This document shows, piece after piece, positions 27,751 to 38,313 of a stretch of 64,000 bases of DNA. The DNA is from an uncultured Sphingopyxis sp. (GTDB lineage: Bacteria > Pseudomonadota > Alphaproteobacteria > Sphingomonadales > Sphingomonadaceae). Position 1 is the first letter of the stretch; each line of letters begins with the position of its first letter. The notes beneath the pieces are model-generated. The model saw nothing but the letters and a program-made list of their open reading frames with translations. It searched no databases and was not told the origin of the DNA. Position numbers and translations under genes: made by a program. The stretch is taken from assembly GCF_900078365.1 (NCBI RefSeq), contig NZ_LT598653.1, forward strand, positions 1,364,001 to 1,428,000, read 5' to 3'.

Positions 27751-28913
27751 TCCGCGCGGCAGACATCGTTATCGTCGGCGGCGGCGTGATGGGATGTTCG
27801 CTCGCCTGGCATCTGGCCATCCAGTCGCGAGGCTCGGCATCCATTATCATTGTCGAGCGGGATTCGAGCTATCGCTTTGCCTCATCTGCGCTATCCTTGA
27901 GTTCGATCCGGCAACAATTCACGACCCCGGTGAACATCGAAATGTCCCGCTACACGCTGGAAATATTGCGTGATCCGTCGCCGCTCATGATCGAAGGTCA
28001 AGCGCCCGATTTCCAGTTCGTCGAACGCGGTTATCTCTTTCTCGGGCGCGGCGATGAAAAGGCCGGAATCGAGCATGCATATCAGGTGCAACGCGGTTGC
28101 GGCTTCGACCCCGAACTCACTAAGGGGCCGGCGTTGGCGGGGCGCTATCCATGGCTTCACACCGAGGACCTTGCAATCGCATCGCATGGCCGCGAAGGCG
28201 AGGGGTGGTTCGATGGCTATAGCCTGCTGCGCAGCCTTCGCGCTGCAGCGCGCGGCAAGGGAGCCGAGCTGGTTGACGACAATGTCGTTGCTCTACGGCG
28301 GGACGGAGCGAACTGGTCCGTCGAGCTCGGGAAAGGCGGCGCCATCGCCTGTTCGCATGTCGTCAACGCAGCGGGGCCGTGGGCGGCGGAAATTGCGGAT
28401 ATGGCCGGCTGCATCTTGCCCGTGCGCGGCCAGAAGCGTTCGGTGTTCGTCGTCGATGCGCCCGATGCCGATTCCGACTGGCCACTGGTCATCGACCCCG
28501 AGGGCTTCTATTTCCGCCCCGAAGGTCGAACCTTTCTGATCGGTGCGCCGGCGCCGGCAGACTTTTGTTCGGCCGACGATTTCGAACCCGATTATCCAGT
28601 CTTCGACGAGTGGCTGTGGCCCCGGTTGGCGGCGAGAGCGCCCGCGTTCGAGCGGTTGAAATTGCTCGGCGCCTGGGCCGGCCACTATGAGATGAACATC
28701 TTCGACAGCAACGCCGTGGTGGGCCCGTCCGGTGTCCAGAATTTTTGGCTGATCAATGGGTTCAGCGGTCACGGGCTGCAGCACGCATTGGCGGCGGGGC
28801 GCGGCCTTGCGGAGTTGATGATCGATGGCCAATATCGATCGATCGACCTGTATCCCCTCAGTCTCGACCGTCTTCAGCAAATCTTCGCTTCGCCCGAGGC
28901 CCATATCATTTAG
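27747..28913 (+). CDS. FAD-dependent amine/imino-acid oxidase (pipecolate/sarcosine oxidase-like, FOXRED1-like)
   Basis: 388 aa, starting at GTG in a GTGA overlap. The dinucleotide fold VIVGGGVMGCSLAWHLA begins at residue 8, and SSIRQQFTTPVNIEMS matches the FOXRED1/MSOX-like branch of DAO flavoproteins. The C-terminal GPSGVQNFWLINGFSGHGLQ is the flavin-proximal motif. Such enzymes oxidise secondary amines, including sarcosine, proline and pipecolate. Placed between an ALDH7 gene and a ketimine-reductase homologue, oxidation of L-pipecolate to piperideine-6-carboxylate is the best guess. Confidence 0.8.
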   Translation: MIRAADIVIVGGGVMGCSLAWHLAIQSRGSASIIIVERDSSYRFASSALSLSSIRQQFTTPVNIEMSRYTLEILRDPSPLMIEGQAPDFQFVERGYLFLGRGDEKAGIEHAYQVQRGCGFDPELTKGPALAGRYPWLHTEDLAIASHGREGEGWFDGYSLLRSLRAAARGKGAELVDDNVVALRRDGANWSVELGKGGAIACSHVVNAAGPWAAEIADMAGCILPVRGQKRSVFVVDAPDADSDWPLVIDPEGFYFRPEGRTFLIGAPAPADFCSADDFEPDYPVFDEWLWPRLAARAPAFERLKLLGAWAGHYEMNIFDSNAVVGPSGVQNFWLINGFSGHGLQHALAAGRGLAELMIDGQYRSIDLYPLSLDRLQQIFASPEAHII

Positions 28914-28921
28914 GTGCTTCT

Positions 28922-29833
28922 ATGTGGATCGATGCCGCCGCGGTACGGGAATTGCTGGACATGGCCGCGCTGATTGATGTGCTGGCGACCGCAGATCGGT
29001 CCCGATTCGCGGCTCCTGACCGTTTGCACTATGAAGTTGCGCACGGTGATCTCCTCGCCATGCCGGCGGCTTCTCCTTCGTTTCTGGGAATGAAGATCGT
29101 CACGGTCTTTCCCGGAAATTCCGGAACTGCGATTCCGACTGTCCAAGCCGCCTATCAGCTATTTTCCGCGCAAACCGGCGAGTTGCTGGCGACGATCGAC
29201 GGGACTGAGCTCACGCTGTGGCGAACCGCCGCCGTCGCAGCTGTCGCGGCCTTGCATCTCTATCGAGGGACCCCGGAACATATTCTCATTGTCGGCACCG
29301 GCGCGCTTTCGCCCTATCTCGTTTCGGCCTTCGCCGCGAGTTACCCCCGAAGTGAGATAGCGATCTGGGGCCGACGACCGGGAGCCGGCGAACTCGTCGC
29401 GCGGGCATCGCCGCGAGGCGTTGCGGCGCTGCCCGATCTCGAGGCCGCTGTCCGGCGAGCGGATATCATATGCTGCGCGACGTCGAGCACCGCACCATTG
29501 GTGCTGGGATCATGGCTGAAGAAGGATGCCCATCTCGGGCTGATCGGCGGCTATACACCGCAGATGCGCGAGACCGACAGCCTGGCTTTCCGTGATGCCT
29601 TGGTTGTCGTCGACACTTCCGCCGCGGTGACCAGCGCCGGTGAACTGCTGGCCGCGATCCGCGATGGATATCTGCGTGAGGACGAACCGATCACGCTGAA
29701 GTCGCTTTTGTCGATGGAGGTTGGTCTTCGCGCCAATGCACCTCGCACTCTATTCAAATCGGTGGGCAGCGCGGAGAACGACCTGATCACCGCGGAATAT
29801 CTTTGGCGCTGCCTTCCGCCATATCGAAACTAG
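28922..29833 (+). CDS. ornithine cyclodeaminase / mu-crystallin (ketimine reductase) family protein
   Basis: 303 aa; ATG 28922 is 8 bp after the preceding stop. Family landmarks are FLGMKIVTVFPGN (substrate-binding Lys), DGTELTLWRTAAVAAVA (Arg in the TxxRTAA motif), and the NAD(P) Rossmann motif ILIVGTGALSPYLV. Members include ornithine cyclodeaminase, alanine dehydrogenase of archaea, and reductases of piperideine-2-carboxylate and pyrroline-2-carboxylate (as mammalian mu-crystallin does). With the neighbouring genes, reduction of piperideine-2-carboxylate to L-pipecolate is plausible. The 3' end overlaps the convergent gene by 4 bp. Confidence 0.82.
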   Translation: MWIDAAAVRELLDMAALIDVLATADRSRFAAPDRLHYEVAHGDLLAMPAASPSFLGMKIVTVFPGNSGTAIPTVQAAYQLFSAQTGELLATIDGTELTLWRTAAVAAVAALHLYRGTPEHILIVGTGALSPYLVSAFAASYPRSEIAIWGRRPGAGELVARASPRGVAALPDLEAAVRRADIICCATSSTAPLVLGSWLKKDAHLGLIGGYTPQMRETDSLAFRDALVVVDTSAAVTSAGELLAAIRDGYLREDEPITLKSLLSMEVGLRANAPRTLFKSVGSAENDLITAEYLWRCLPPYRN

Positions 29834-30621
29834 GGCGGCATCCCGCCGCTCAGGCTCGTGCCGAGATCGGGCACGGCGGCTGTTCCAGGAATATCGCGAA
29901 GCGCCGACATGATCGCACCAGCACCCGCTTCGAACAGAATATGAGGGATCAAGCCATAGCGAAAGCCCGCACGGCCGAGATGGGTGGTCCCTTCACCGAG
30001 GCCGCGTCTCGGATCGGGCAAATGGACGACCAACGGGCGAAGGGGCGACAGGGCGGCGCTCACTGCGGCGAGGTCCTGCTCGGTCCGGATCGATTGGACG
30101 AAGAGAAGATCGGCGCCCGCCTCGGCATAGCGACATGCGCGGTCGATCGCTGCATTCAGGCCAAGCGACGGCAGGGCGTCGGTTCGGGCGCTGATCTGAA
30201 AATCGGTTGACACACGAGCGTCGAGGGCCGCCTTGATGCGATTTTCCATGTCTTCCGGAGGAGCGACGGGTCGCTCCAGAAGCTGTGCCCGCGGCTTGAT
30301 CGCAAGTTGATCCTCGATTTGGATGATATCGGCACCGGCGCGTTCCAGCATGCGCGTTGCGCGTGCCAGATTGTGCGTGCCGCCGAATCCCGTGTCGGCG
30401 TCGACGATCAGCGAACATGCAGTCCGCTCCTTGATCCTGCACGTCGCATCGACCAACTCGGTCAGTGTCAGCAGGCCGATATCCGTACGGCCGAGAAGCG
30501 TCGCGTGAAGCGCAGCGCCGGACAGGAAGAGCGTATGCAGTCCGGCACTGACCGCGAGTTGAGCCGACAAGGCGTCGTGAACGCCTGGAACGAGCGTCAT
30601 GCCGTACGGTGAATGGGTCAT
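29830..30621 (-). CDS. isocitrate lyase / PEP mutase superfamily protein lacking the lyase loop
   Basis: 263 aa with GGAGGAGG before ATG 30621. The barrel signature LFLSGAALHATLLG, the metal-binding DADTGFGG and ISARTDAL match the PrpB/PEP-mutase superfamily. At the place of the catalytic K-R-C-G-H loop of 2-methylisocitrate and isocitrate lyases the sequence reads KPRAQ, so the usual catalytic Cys is missing. It is therefore unlikely to be a methylisocitrate lyase; oxaloacetate decarboxylase-like, PEP-mutase-like or carboxyvinyl-type chemistry are alternatives. It is convergent with the peptide operon, and its role there is unknown. Confidence 0.8.
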   Translation of the reverse strand: MTHSPYGMTLVPGVHDALSAQLAVSAGLHTLFLSGAALHATLLGRTDIGLLTLTELVDATCRIKERTACSLIVDADTGFGGTHNLARATRMLERAGADIIQIEDQLAIKPRAQLLERPVAPPEDMENRIKAALDARVSTDFQISARTDALPSLGLNAAIDRACRYAEAGADLLFVQSIRTEQDLAAVSAALSPLRPLVVHLPDPRRGLGEGTTHLGRAGFRYGLIPHILFEAGAGAIMSALRDIPGTAAVPDLGTSLSGGMPP

Positions 30622-30930
30622 CGAACTACCTCCTCCGTCGGAAATAGCTCGAATGAGGCATTTATCCGGGCGTTGTCTGGCTCGGACCTGCAGTATTCGA
30701 GCACGAGGTCCATATTTACGCGGCGTTGCCGCCCATCATCGACGCTAAGCCCCATCGACTTTCCGGGTCGCGTGGAAAGTCGCTGCCGGTCGAACGCTAG
30801 GCCTATTCCGAAGGAAGTCGAGACATATGATTAGGCTCTCGTCGGTCGCCTGCAATTATAAATGTCTGCTCATTGCAATCGGAAGCCTGTGACCCCACTT
30901 CTATAATATCGCCCGCTTCCACCGCGTGCT
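30622..30930. other. intergenic region without a gene
   Basis: About 310 bp between two divergent genes. It contains TATAAT at 30902-30907, a possible -10 box for the gene at 30974, and TTGCAA at 30873-30878, but the spacing of 23 bases is too long for a standard sigma-70 pair. No open frame with a ribosome-binding site was found. The 3' edge runs into the conserved leader described separately. Confidence 0.4.
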
Positions 30931-30973
30931 GGCGACTGAGAGACCATTGCGCTCCCGCTGAAGGAGCAAAATC
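30931..30973 (+). promoter_or_regulatory. conserved leader hairpin sequestering the RBS (copy A)
   Basis: GACTGAGAGAC (30934-30944) is followed after six bases by GCTCC (30951-30955), a 7-base loop and GGAGC (30963-30967); GGAG is also the Shine-Dalgarno for ATG 30974. The same layout occurs before the genes starting at 46228, 39927 and 40639. A 5-bp stem that hides the ribosome-binding site suggests translational control, such as a thermometer or a protein-bound operator. Confidence 0.6.
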
Positions 30974-31585
30974 ATGGACCTCAACCAACTTCTCCACCAC
31001 CATCAGATGGCCTTGATGGCCGTGAGCCAGGCGCGACGCGATGGGCAGGCGATGCCAAACTTTGACCTGCCGCGCTATTATGCCAAACGGATCAACGAAT
31101 ATCGCGAGCTACGCGGCTTGAGCGGCGACGCCGAGGCTATCGCCGATCTCGCCGTATCACCTGCCGGTGCTGTTGAAGCGTCGGACGATCTGGTCGGTGA
31201 TGTACTGATCGCCGAATTGCTCATGGCGAAGGCCTTCGAAAAGGCGACGCACGAACATCTCACCGCCGGAAGCGATGGAGTTGACGATCCGGTCGTCGAT
31301 ATTCGCGCCACCCTTCTGGCCGTCGGGCGCGACTTTTATCGCTCGCTGGGCGTGGAGGACGGCCCTCTCGCCGCCGCGATCGATGAAGCTGCGTCACGCT
31401 CGGCGTGGGAAGGCGAGGGCGGAGGCCTGCGTCCACCGGGCGACGAGGAGGATGGCATCATCCGGACCTATGTCGAACAATTCGCGGTGGGCGACTATCG
31501 CTATTCGAACCTTGCCGATGCCAAAGCCGCCGCTCGGCGGCAGCGGGACGCGGCGAGCGACGGGCGCGGAGCGACGCCTGCATGA
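30974..31585 (+). CDS. hypothetical protein with MxLxQLLxxxQxAL N-terminal module
   Basis: 203 aa of unknown function. The first 47 residues are nearly the same as those of the protein at 46228-46596 (MDLNQLLHHHQMALMAVSQA, then FDLPRYYAKRINEYRE), and a second shared patch is GDVLIAELLMAKAF. The rest is acidic with an extended C-terminal helix rich in Ala/Arg. No signal peptide or membrane segment is seen, so it is a cytosolic, mostly helical protein. Its stop overlaps the HAD phosphatase start by four bases. The conserved RBS-hairpin leader implies tight translational regulation. Confidence 0.8.
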   Translation: MDLNQLLHHHQMALMAVSQARRDGQAMPNFDLPRYYAKRINEYRELRGLSGDAEAIADLAVSPAGAVEASDDLVGDVLIAELLMAKAFEKATHEHLTAGSDGVDDPVVDIRATLLAVGRDFYRSLGVEDGPLAAAIDEAASRSAWEGEGGGLRPPGDEEDGIIRTYVEQFAVGDYRYSNLADAKAAARRQRDAASDGRGATPA

Positions 31586-32328
31586 AACGGCTGATTGCCT
31601 TCGATCTTGATGGAACGCTTGCCGAAAGCAAGCAGCCGATGGAACCCGCGATGGGTGAGGCGCTTGCCGATCTCCTCGGCGTGGCAGATGTCGCGGTGAT
31701 ATCCGGTGGCGACTGGCCGCAGTTCGAAAAACAGGTGGCGACGCGCCTTCCAGAGCGCGCGGACCTTGCCCGGCTCTGGCTCATGCCGACAACCGGCACC
31801 AAGCTCTATACGTTCGGCTCGGGCGCGTGGCAGGCGCGCTATGCCGAAATCTTTGCCGATGCGGAGAAGCGACGCATATTCGAAGCCTTCGATGCGGCGC
31901 TGCTGGCGACCGGGTTCGTTCCCGAAACGGTCTGGGGCGAACGGATCGAGGATCGCGGAAGTCAGATCACCTTTTCGGCCTTGGGTCAGGAAGCGCCGAT
32001 CGATGCCAAGGAAAAATGGGATCCCGACTTCGCCAAACGCAAGGTGATTCAGGCCGAGCTTCGCCAACGTCTGCCCGGTCTGTCGATCAACATGGGCGGG
32101 GCGACGTCGATCGACATCACGCGTGAGGGCGTCGACAAGGCCTATGGCCTGACGAAGCTAAGCGGCGCCAGCGGTGTCGAACTGGGTGCGATGCTCTTTA
32201 TAGGCGATGCGATCTTTCCGGGCGGCAATGATTATCCGGCGAAGGCGCTGGGCCTCAATACAATCTCCGTACACAATCCCGAAGAAACGCTTGGAATCAT
32301 CGGAATCATTGTCGCCTGCCTGAAATGA
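31582..32328 (+). CDS. HAD-superfamily (IIB type) phosphatase
   Basis: 248 aa, ATGA overlap with the preceding gene. Motif I is FDLDGTLAESK at residues 6-16, motif II is VISGGDW, and the C-terminal acidic motif is MLFIGDAIFPGGNDYP, giving the HAD phosphotransferase core with a C2B-type cap between. Close relatives act on sugar phosphates (phosphomannomutase, sucrose- and trehalose-phosphate phosphatases). Just downstream are a glycosyltransferase fusion and a GH130 gene, so a sugar-phosphate substrate is likely. Exact substrate is not determined. Confidence 0.85.
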   Translation: MKRLIAFDLDGTLAESKQPMEPAMGEALADLLGVADVAVISGGDWPQFEKQVATRLPERADLARLWLMPTTGTKLYTFGSGAWQARYAEIFADAEKRRIFEAFDAALLATGFVPETVWGERIEDRGSQITFSALGQEAPIDAKEKWDPDFAKRKVIQAELRQRLPGLSINMGGATSIDITREGVDKAYGLTKLSGASGVELGAMLFIGDAIFPGGNDYPAKALGLNTISVHNPEETLGIIGIIVACLK

Positions 32329-32401
32329 GAGCGGAGCGTTGCCGCCTGGCGAGCATGACCGGAATTGGCCTGCGAAGCTTCTCGCGAGGCGTCGGTCAAT
32401 T

Positions 32402-32426
32402 GGAACAAATGCGCCGCTGAGCTGTT
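32402..32426 (+). promoter_or_regulatory. candidate EcfG-type (general stress sigma) promoter
   Basis: GGAAC (32402-32406), 17 bases, then GTT (32424-32426). This matches the alphaproteobacterial EcfG promoter form GGAAC-N16/17-(C)GTT. It sits about 90 bp before the glycosyltransferase start in the 189-bp gap after the HAD gene. The downstream run includes a GH130 gene and a catalase, both sensible general-stress targets. The match is short, so chance occurrence is possible. Confidence 0.5.
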
Positions 32427-32517
32427 CTGTTTTCTGATGCTCCGAGGCCGACTGCGCGCTTCGAAACAAACGACAAAATACTGGGTGAGGCCTTCTGTCG
32501 CATCATTTTTGGAAGGT

Positions 32518-34794
32518 ATGCCTGTGTACGAAACGCTTGATCGTAGATCGTTCGATGAAGGTTTGGAGGCGGGCCAAACGCTTCGGCCAAAAACTTCGGA
32601 TACTGCCCGGGTCGCGCTAGTCGGCGGCTTTCTTCCGCGACGCTGCGGCATCGCGACCTTCACCACCGACATCCATTCATCGCTTGCCGAGGCTGCTCCC
32701 GACCTTATGGTCGACGTCTATGCGATGGCGCCGGCCGCCGTTCCCACGATATTCGACCCCGTTGTTCGCGGCGTCATAACCGAGGGTGACGCCGGTAGCT
32801 TTATCGAGGCGGCCCGGCAAATCGAGGCGAGCTGTGCCAAGATTGTGTGGCTGCAGCACGAGTTCGGCCTCTTCGGCGGCTTGGCGGGCGATATGATCCT
32901 GGAACTGGTGGATCGTGTTTCCGCACCGCTGATCGTCACGCTTCACACGGTGCTCGCCGAACCTGACGCCGATCAGCGCCGCGTGATGGAGCGGTTGATC
33001 GCGCGCGCGACCAAGCTGATCGTCATGTCCGAGCGCTCGCACGATCTGCTGCGAAGCGTCTATCATGCCGACGACGACCAGATCGCCATGATCGCACATG
33101 GCGTCCCCGACCGCCCGTTCGGCCGCGCGTCGCAGTTCAAGCCGCAGTTCGGCTTTGCGGGCAAACAGGTCGCGCTGACCTTCGGTCTTTTGTCGCCGGG
33201 CAAGGGGATCGAGGCGGTCATCGAGGCATTGCCCGCGATCATCGAGGATCATCCCGACTTCCTTTACTGCATTGCTGGCGCGACGCATCCCAATCTGCTG
33301 GCGCTTGAAGGCGAGGCCTATCGCGACCGGCTCCAGGCGCTTGCTGTCTCGCTCGGGGTCGATGCGCATGTCCGCTGGATCAACGCGTTCATGGACACCG
33401 ACGATCTGCTCGATCTTATCGAGGCGGCGGACATCTATGTGACGCCTTATACGGGTGCGCAGCAATCGACGTCGGGTACGCTCGCCTATGCGATGGCGCT
33501 GGGCAAGGCCGTGATCTCCACGCCTTACGTGCATGCGGTCGAGCTCCTCGCCGACGATCATGGCGTGCTCGTTCCCTTCAACGACAGCGAAGCGATCGCG
33601 AACGAAATCCGCTATCTGCTCGGCGATGCCGACCGGCTGCTCACGCTGCAGCGTCGCGCCTATGGCCGCAGTCGCGACATGATCTGGCCGGTGTTCGCGG
33701 AGCGGACCTGTTCGCTGATCGCGGAAAGCCGCGTCGTGCCGAAAGCTGCGCCTATTCCCGAGCATATCGGTATCGATGGGTTCCTGCGCATTTGCGACGA
33801 CACCGGCATCCTCCAGCACAGCGTTCATATGGTCCCCGATCGCGCGCACGGCTATTGCGTCGATGACAATGCGCGCGCGCTGATGCTGATGCATCGGCTC
33901 GACGACGATGCGCTCGGCAAGTGCGGACAACTGACCCCGGTCTTTGCGGCGTTCGTACAGCATGCCTGGAACCCCGACCGCGGCGAGTTTCGCAACTTCA
34001 TGGGATTCGCACGCAACTGGCTCGAGGATGTGGGGTCCGAAGACAGCTGCGGCCGAACCCTCTGGGCGCTCGGTGCGACGGCGCAGGGCGCGCGCGACCC
34101 CGGTCTGCGGCAATGGGCGCATGAATTGTTCGAGCGTACCGCGGCGTCCGCGCTGGATTTCGAGTCACCGCGCGCGATTGCTTTCGCGATGCTCGGCGCC
34201 GACTTCGTGCTCGCGGCGCATCCCGAGCATGATCTGGCGGACCGGATATTGCGCAGCGGCGCTGACCGGCTGATCGCGCTCTATCAGGCCGCGGCGCGAC
34301 CGGACTGGCGATGGTTCGAGCCGGTACTCGCCTATGACAATTGCCGCCTGCCCGAAGCGATGCTGCGCGCGGGCGTACGACTTGGGCGCGGGGATGTTAC
34401 CGCGTGCGGAGTCGAGACGTTGCGGTGGATCAACGATGCGCAGATTTCGCCTCATGGTCATTATCGCCCCGTCGGGTCCGACAGCTTCGGCCATGCCCAT
34501 GCGCTGCCGCGGCCATTCGATCAGCAGCCGCTCGAGATTTGGGCCGCGATCGATGCCGCTTCGGCCGCCTATGATGTGACCGGCGACGATATCTGGCTGG
34601 CGCACGCGCGGCGCGCTTACGACTGGTTCTCCCGGCGTAACGACCGCGGCGTGATCGTTGGCGATCCGCTGACCGGGAGCAGCAAGGATGGCATTAACCC
34701 GCGCGGCCTGAACCTCAACGAAGGGGCGGAGTCGGTTCTTGCCTACCAGCACGCGACTTACGCGATCCGGGATTTTATCCGCAAAACCGGCTGA
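32518..34794 (+). CDS. GT4 glycosyltransferase fused to a C-terminal (alpha/alpha)6 glycosidase-like domain
   Basis: 758 aa from ATG 32518; a GTG at 32524 has better spacing from GGAAGG and is an alternative. Residues about 30-400 form a GT-B glycosyltransferase with FGLLSPGKGIEAVIEALP and the donor-site EAADIYVTPYTGAQQSTSGTL. Residues about 420-750 are helical-barrel-like, with HGYCVDDNARAL, FGHAHALPRPFDQQPLEIWAAIDA and KDGINPRGLNLNEGAESVLA resembling glycosidase (alpha/alpha)6 domains. The next gene is GH130, so a mannose-containing glycan or compatible solute is inferred. A truncated relative of this gene lies at 41035-42025. Confidence 0.83.
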   Translation: MPVYETLDRRSFDEGLEAGQTLRPKTSDTARVALVGGFLPRRCGIATFTTDIHSSLAEAAPDLMVDVYAMAPAAVPTIFDPVVRGVITEGDAGSFIEAARQIEASCAKIVWLQHEFGLFGGLAGDMILELVDRVSAPLIVTLHTVLAEPDADQRRVMERLIARATKLIVMSERSHDLLRSVYHADDDQIAMIAHGVPDRPFGRASQFKPQFGFAGKQVALTFGLLSPGKGIEAVIEALPAIIEDHPDFLYCIAGATHPNLLALEGEAYRDRLQALAVSLGVDAHVRWINAFMDTDDLLDLIEAADIYVTPYTGAQQSTSGTLAYAMALGKAVISTPYVHAVELLADDHGVLVPFNDSEAIANEIRYLLGDADRLLTLQRRAYGRSRDMIWPVFAERTCSLIAESRVVPKAAPIPEHIGIDGFLRICDDTGILQHSVHMVPDRAHGYCVDDNARALMLMHRLDDDALGKCGQLTPVFAAFVQHAWNPDRGEFRNFMGFARNWLEDVGSEDSCGRTLWALGATAQGARDPGLRQWAHELFERTAASALDFESPRAIAFAMLGADFVLAAHPEHDLADRILRSGADRLIALYQAAARPDWRWFEPVLAYDNCRLPEAMLRAGVRLGRGDVTACGVETLRWINDAQISPHGHYRPVGSDSFGHAHALPRPFDQQPLEIWAAIDAASAAYDVTGDDIWLAHARRAYDWFSRRNDRGVIVGDPLTGSSKDGINPRGLNLNEGAESVLAYQHATYAIRDFIRKTG

Positions 34795-34801
34795 GGGGAA
34801 T

Positions 34802-36085
34802 ATGGTGCATCTGGTACAGGATGAATTGCGGCTCCATGCCGACCCGACGCGCGTCGTCGTGCGGCCCTTTCACCTCGCATGGCAAGCATCGGGTCCCGAT
34901 CTCGAGCGCGTACAGCGGTTGGCTCGCGAAATCGTGACGCTCGACACGCGCACCGTGCGCGCCGAGCTCAGTGTGGTGCTGCGCGATTTCGCCGACCGGC
35001 ACTGGCAGATCGAGAAGGTGTTCGAGGATCGCTTCGAGCAGATCGAACCCAAACTTGGTCTCGAAGGCCTCACATTGAAGCGCGAGATGCGCCTCTTGAT
35101 CGGCGCCTATTTCTGTCACGAATATAGCTATGCCGCGGCGGCGCTGATGAACCCCAGCGTCGTTCGTCATCCCGACCAGACCGGGCTGGAGGAAGGCTGC
35201 ATCCGCATCCTCCTGTCGCTGCGCGCTGTCGGCGAGGGTCATATTTCGACGATCGCCTTTCGCGAGGGAATCATTACCTGCGACCGCGAACTGACGCTGC
35301 TGCCGCAGCCCGCCTTCGCTACGGCGGCGATGCTTGGTCCGCACCGCGATGACAAGCCCGACGATGTTGTCTCGCTCTATCGGCAGAAGGACAGCACCCT
35401 TTCGGGCACGGTGATCTTCCCGATCACCGAGGCGCAGCGCAACGGGCTCGAGGATCTGCGGCTGCTCGAGTTCGAGCGCGATAGCGGCAAAAGCGAATGG
35501 ATCGGGACCTACACCGCCTATAGCGGGCGAGACATCCAGTCCGAGCTGCTACGGACGCGCGATTTCAGGGATTTCACGCTGAGCCCGATCAAGGGAAAGG
35601 CGGGACGCAACAAGGGCATGGCGTTGTTCCCGCGTAAGATCGACGGGCAATTCTGCATGATCGGTCGGCAGGATGGCAAGAATCTCTATCTGTTGCGCTC
35701 GGACACGGTCGATCAGTGGGAGGACGGCGAATTATTGCTGGAGCCGCGCTTTCCATGGGAACTCATCCAGATCGGCAATTGCGGCGCGCCGATCGAACTC
35801 GACGAGGGCTGGCTGGTGTTGACCCATGGGGTCGGCGCGATGCGCAAATATGCGATCGGTGCTGTACTGCTCGACAAGGACGATCCCTCGAAGGTGATCG
35901 GCCGGACGCCCAATCCGATCCTGTCCGCCGCCGACGAGGACCGCGAAGGCTATGTCCCCAATGTCGTCTACACCTGTGGAGCGATCCGCGTCGGCGACGA
36001 TATTTTCCTGCCCTACGGGGTAGCCGACAGTTCGGTCTGCTTTGCGTTCGTCGCGATCAAGGAGATTCTGGCCGCCATGGCCTAG
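34802..36085 (+). CDS. GH130-type glycoside phosphorylase/hydrolase
   Basis: 427 aa, 7 bp after the glycosyltransferase fusion, with GAGGGGAA ahead of ATG 34802. The five-bladed propeller features of GH130 are visible in the second half: NGLEDLRLLEF with the catalytic-site Asp region, IGTYTAYSG, KDFTLSP-like DFRDFTLSPIKGKAGRNKGMALFP, GNCGAPIELDEGWLVLTHGVG and a final DIFLPYGVADSSVCFA. GH130 enzymes act on beta-mannosides, most by phosphorolysis. A long helical N-terminal region (residues 1-170) is additional. Together with the upstream fusion it forms a glycan-handling pair of unknown product. Confidence 0.83.
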   Translation: MVHLVQDELRLHADPTRVVVRPFHLAWQASGPDLERVQRLAREIVTLDTRTVRAELSVVLRDFADRHWQIEKVFEDRFEQIEPKLGLEGLTLKREMRLLIGAYFCHEYSYAAAALMNPSVVRHPDQTGLEEGCIRILLSLRAVGEGHISTIAFREGIITCDRELTLLPQPAFATAAMLGPHRDDKPDDVVSLYRQKDSTLSGTVIFPITEAQRNGLEDLRLLEFERDSGKSEWIGTYTAYSGRDIQSELLRTRDFRDFTLSPIKGKAGRNKGMALFPRKIDGQFCMIGRQDGKNLYLLRSDTVDQWEDGELLLEPRFPWELIQIGNCGAPIELDEGWLVLTHGVGAMRKYAIGAVLLDKDDPSKVIGRTPNPILSAADEDREGYVPNVVYTCGAIRVGDDIFLPYGVADSSVCFAFVAIKEILAAMA

Positions 36086-36128
36086 CGACACGCAACATAA
36101 AGCGAAGCGGCGGATTGTAGGAGTGTCG

Positions 36129-36145
36129 CCTTCCGCGGCAGAAGG
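36129..36145 (+). promoter_or_regulatory. RBS hairpin before the catalase gene
   Basis: CCTTC (36129-36133), a 7-base loop, and GAAGG (36141-36145) form a 5-bp stem whose 3' arm is the Shine-Dalgarno for ATG 36154. The geometry is like that of the four conserved leaders, but the upstream CTGAGAGAC box is not clearly present, so it may be only analogous. Confidence 0.4.
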
Positions 36146-36153
36146 AATGACCG

Positions 36154-38304
<2,151 letters not shown>

Positions 38305-38313
38305 TCGCCCGTC

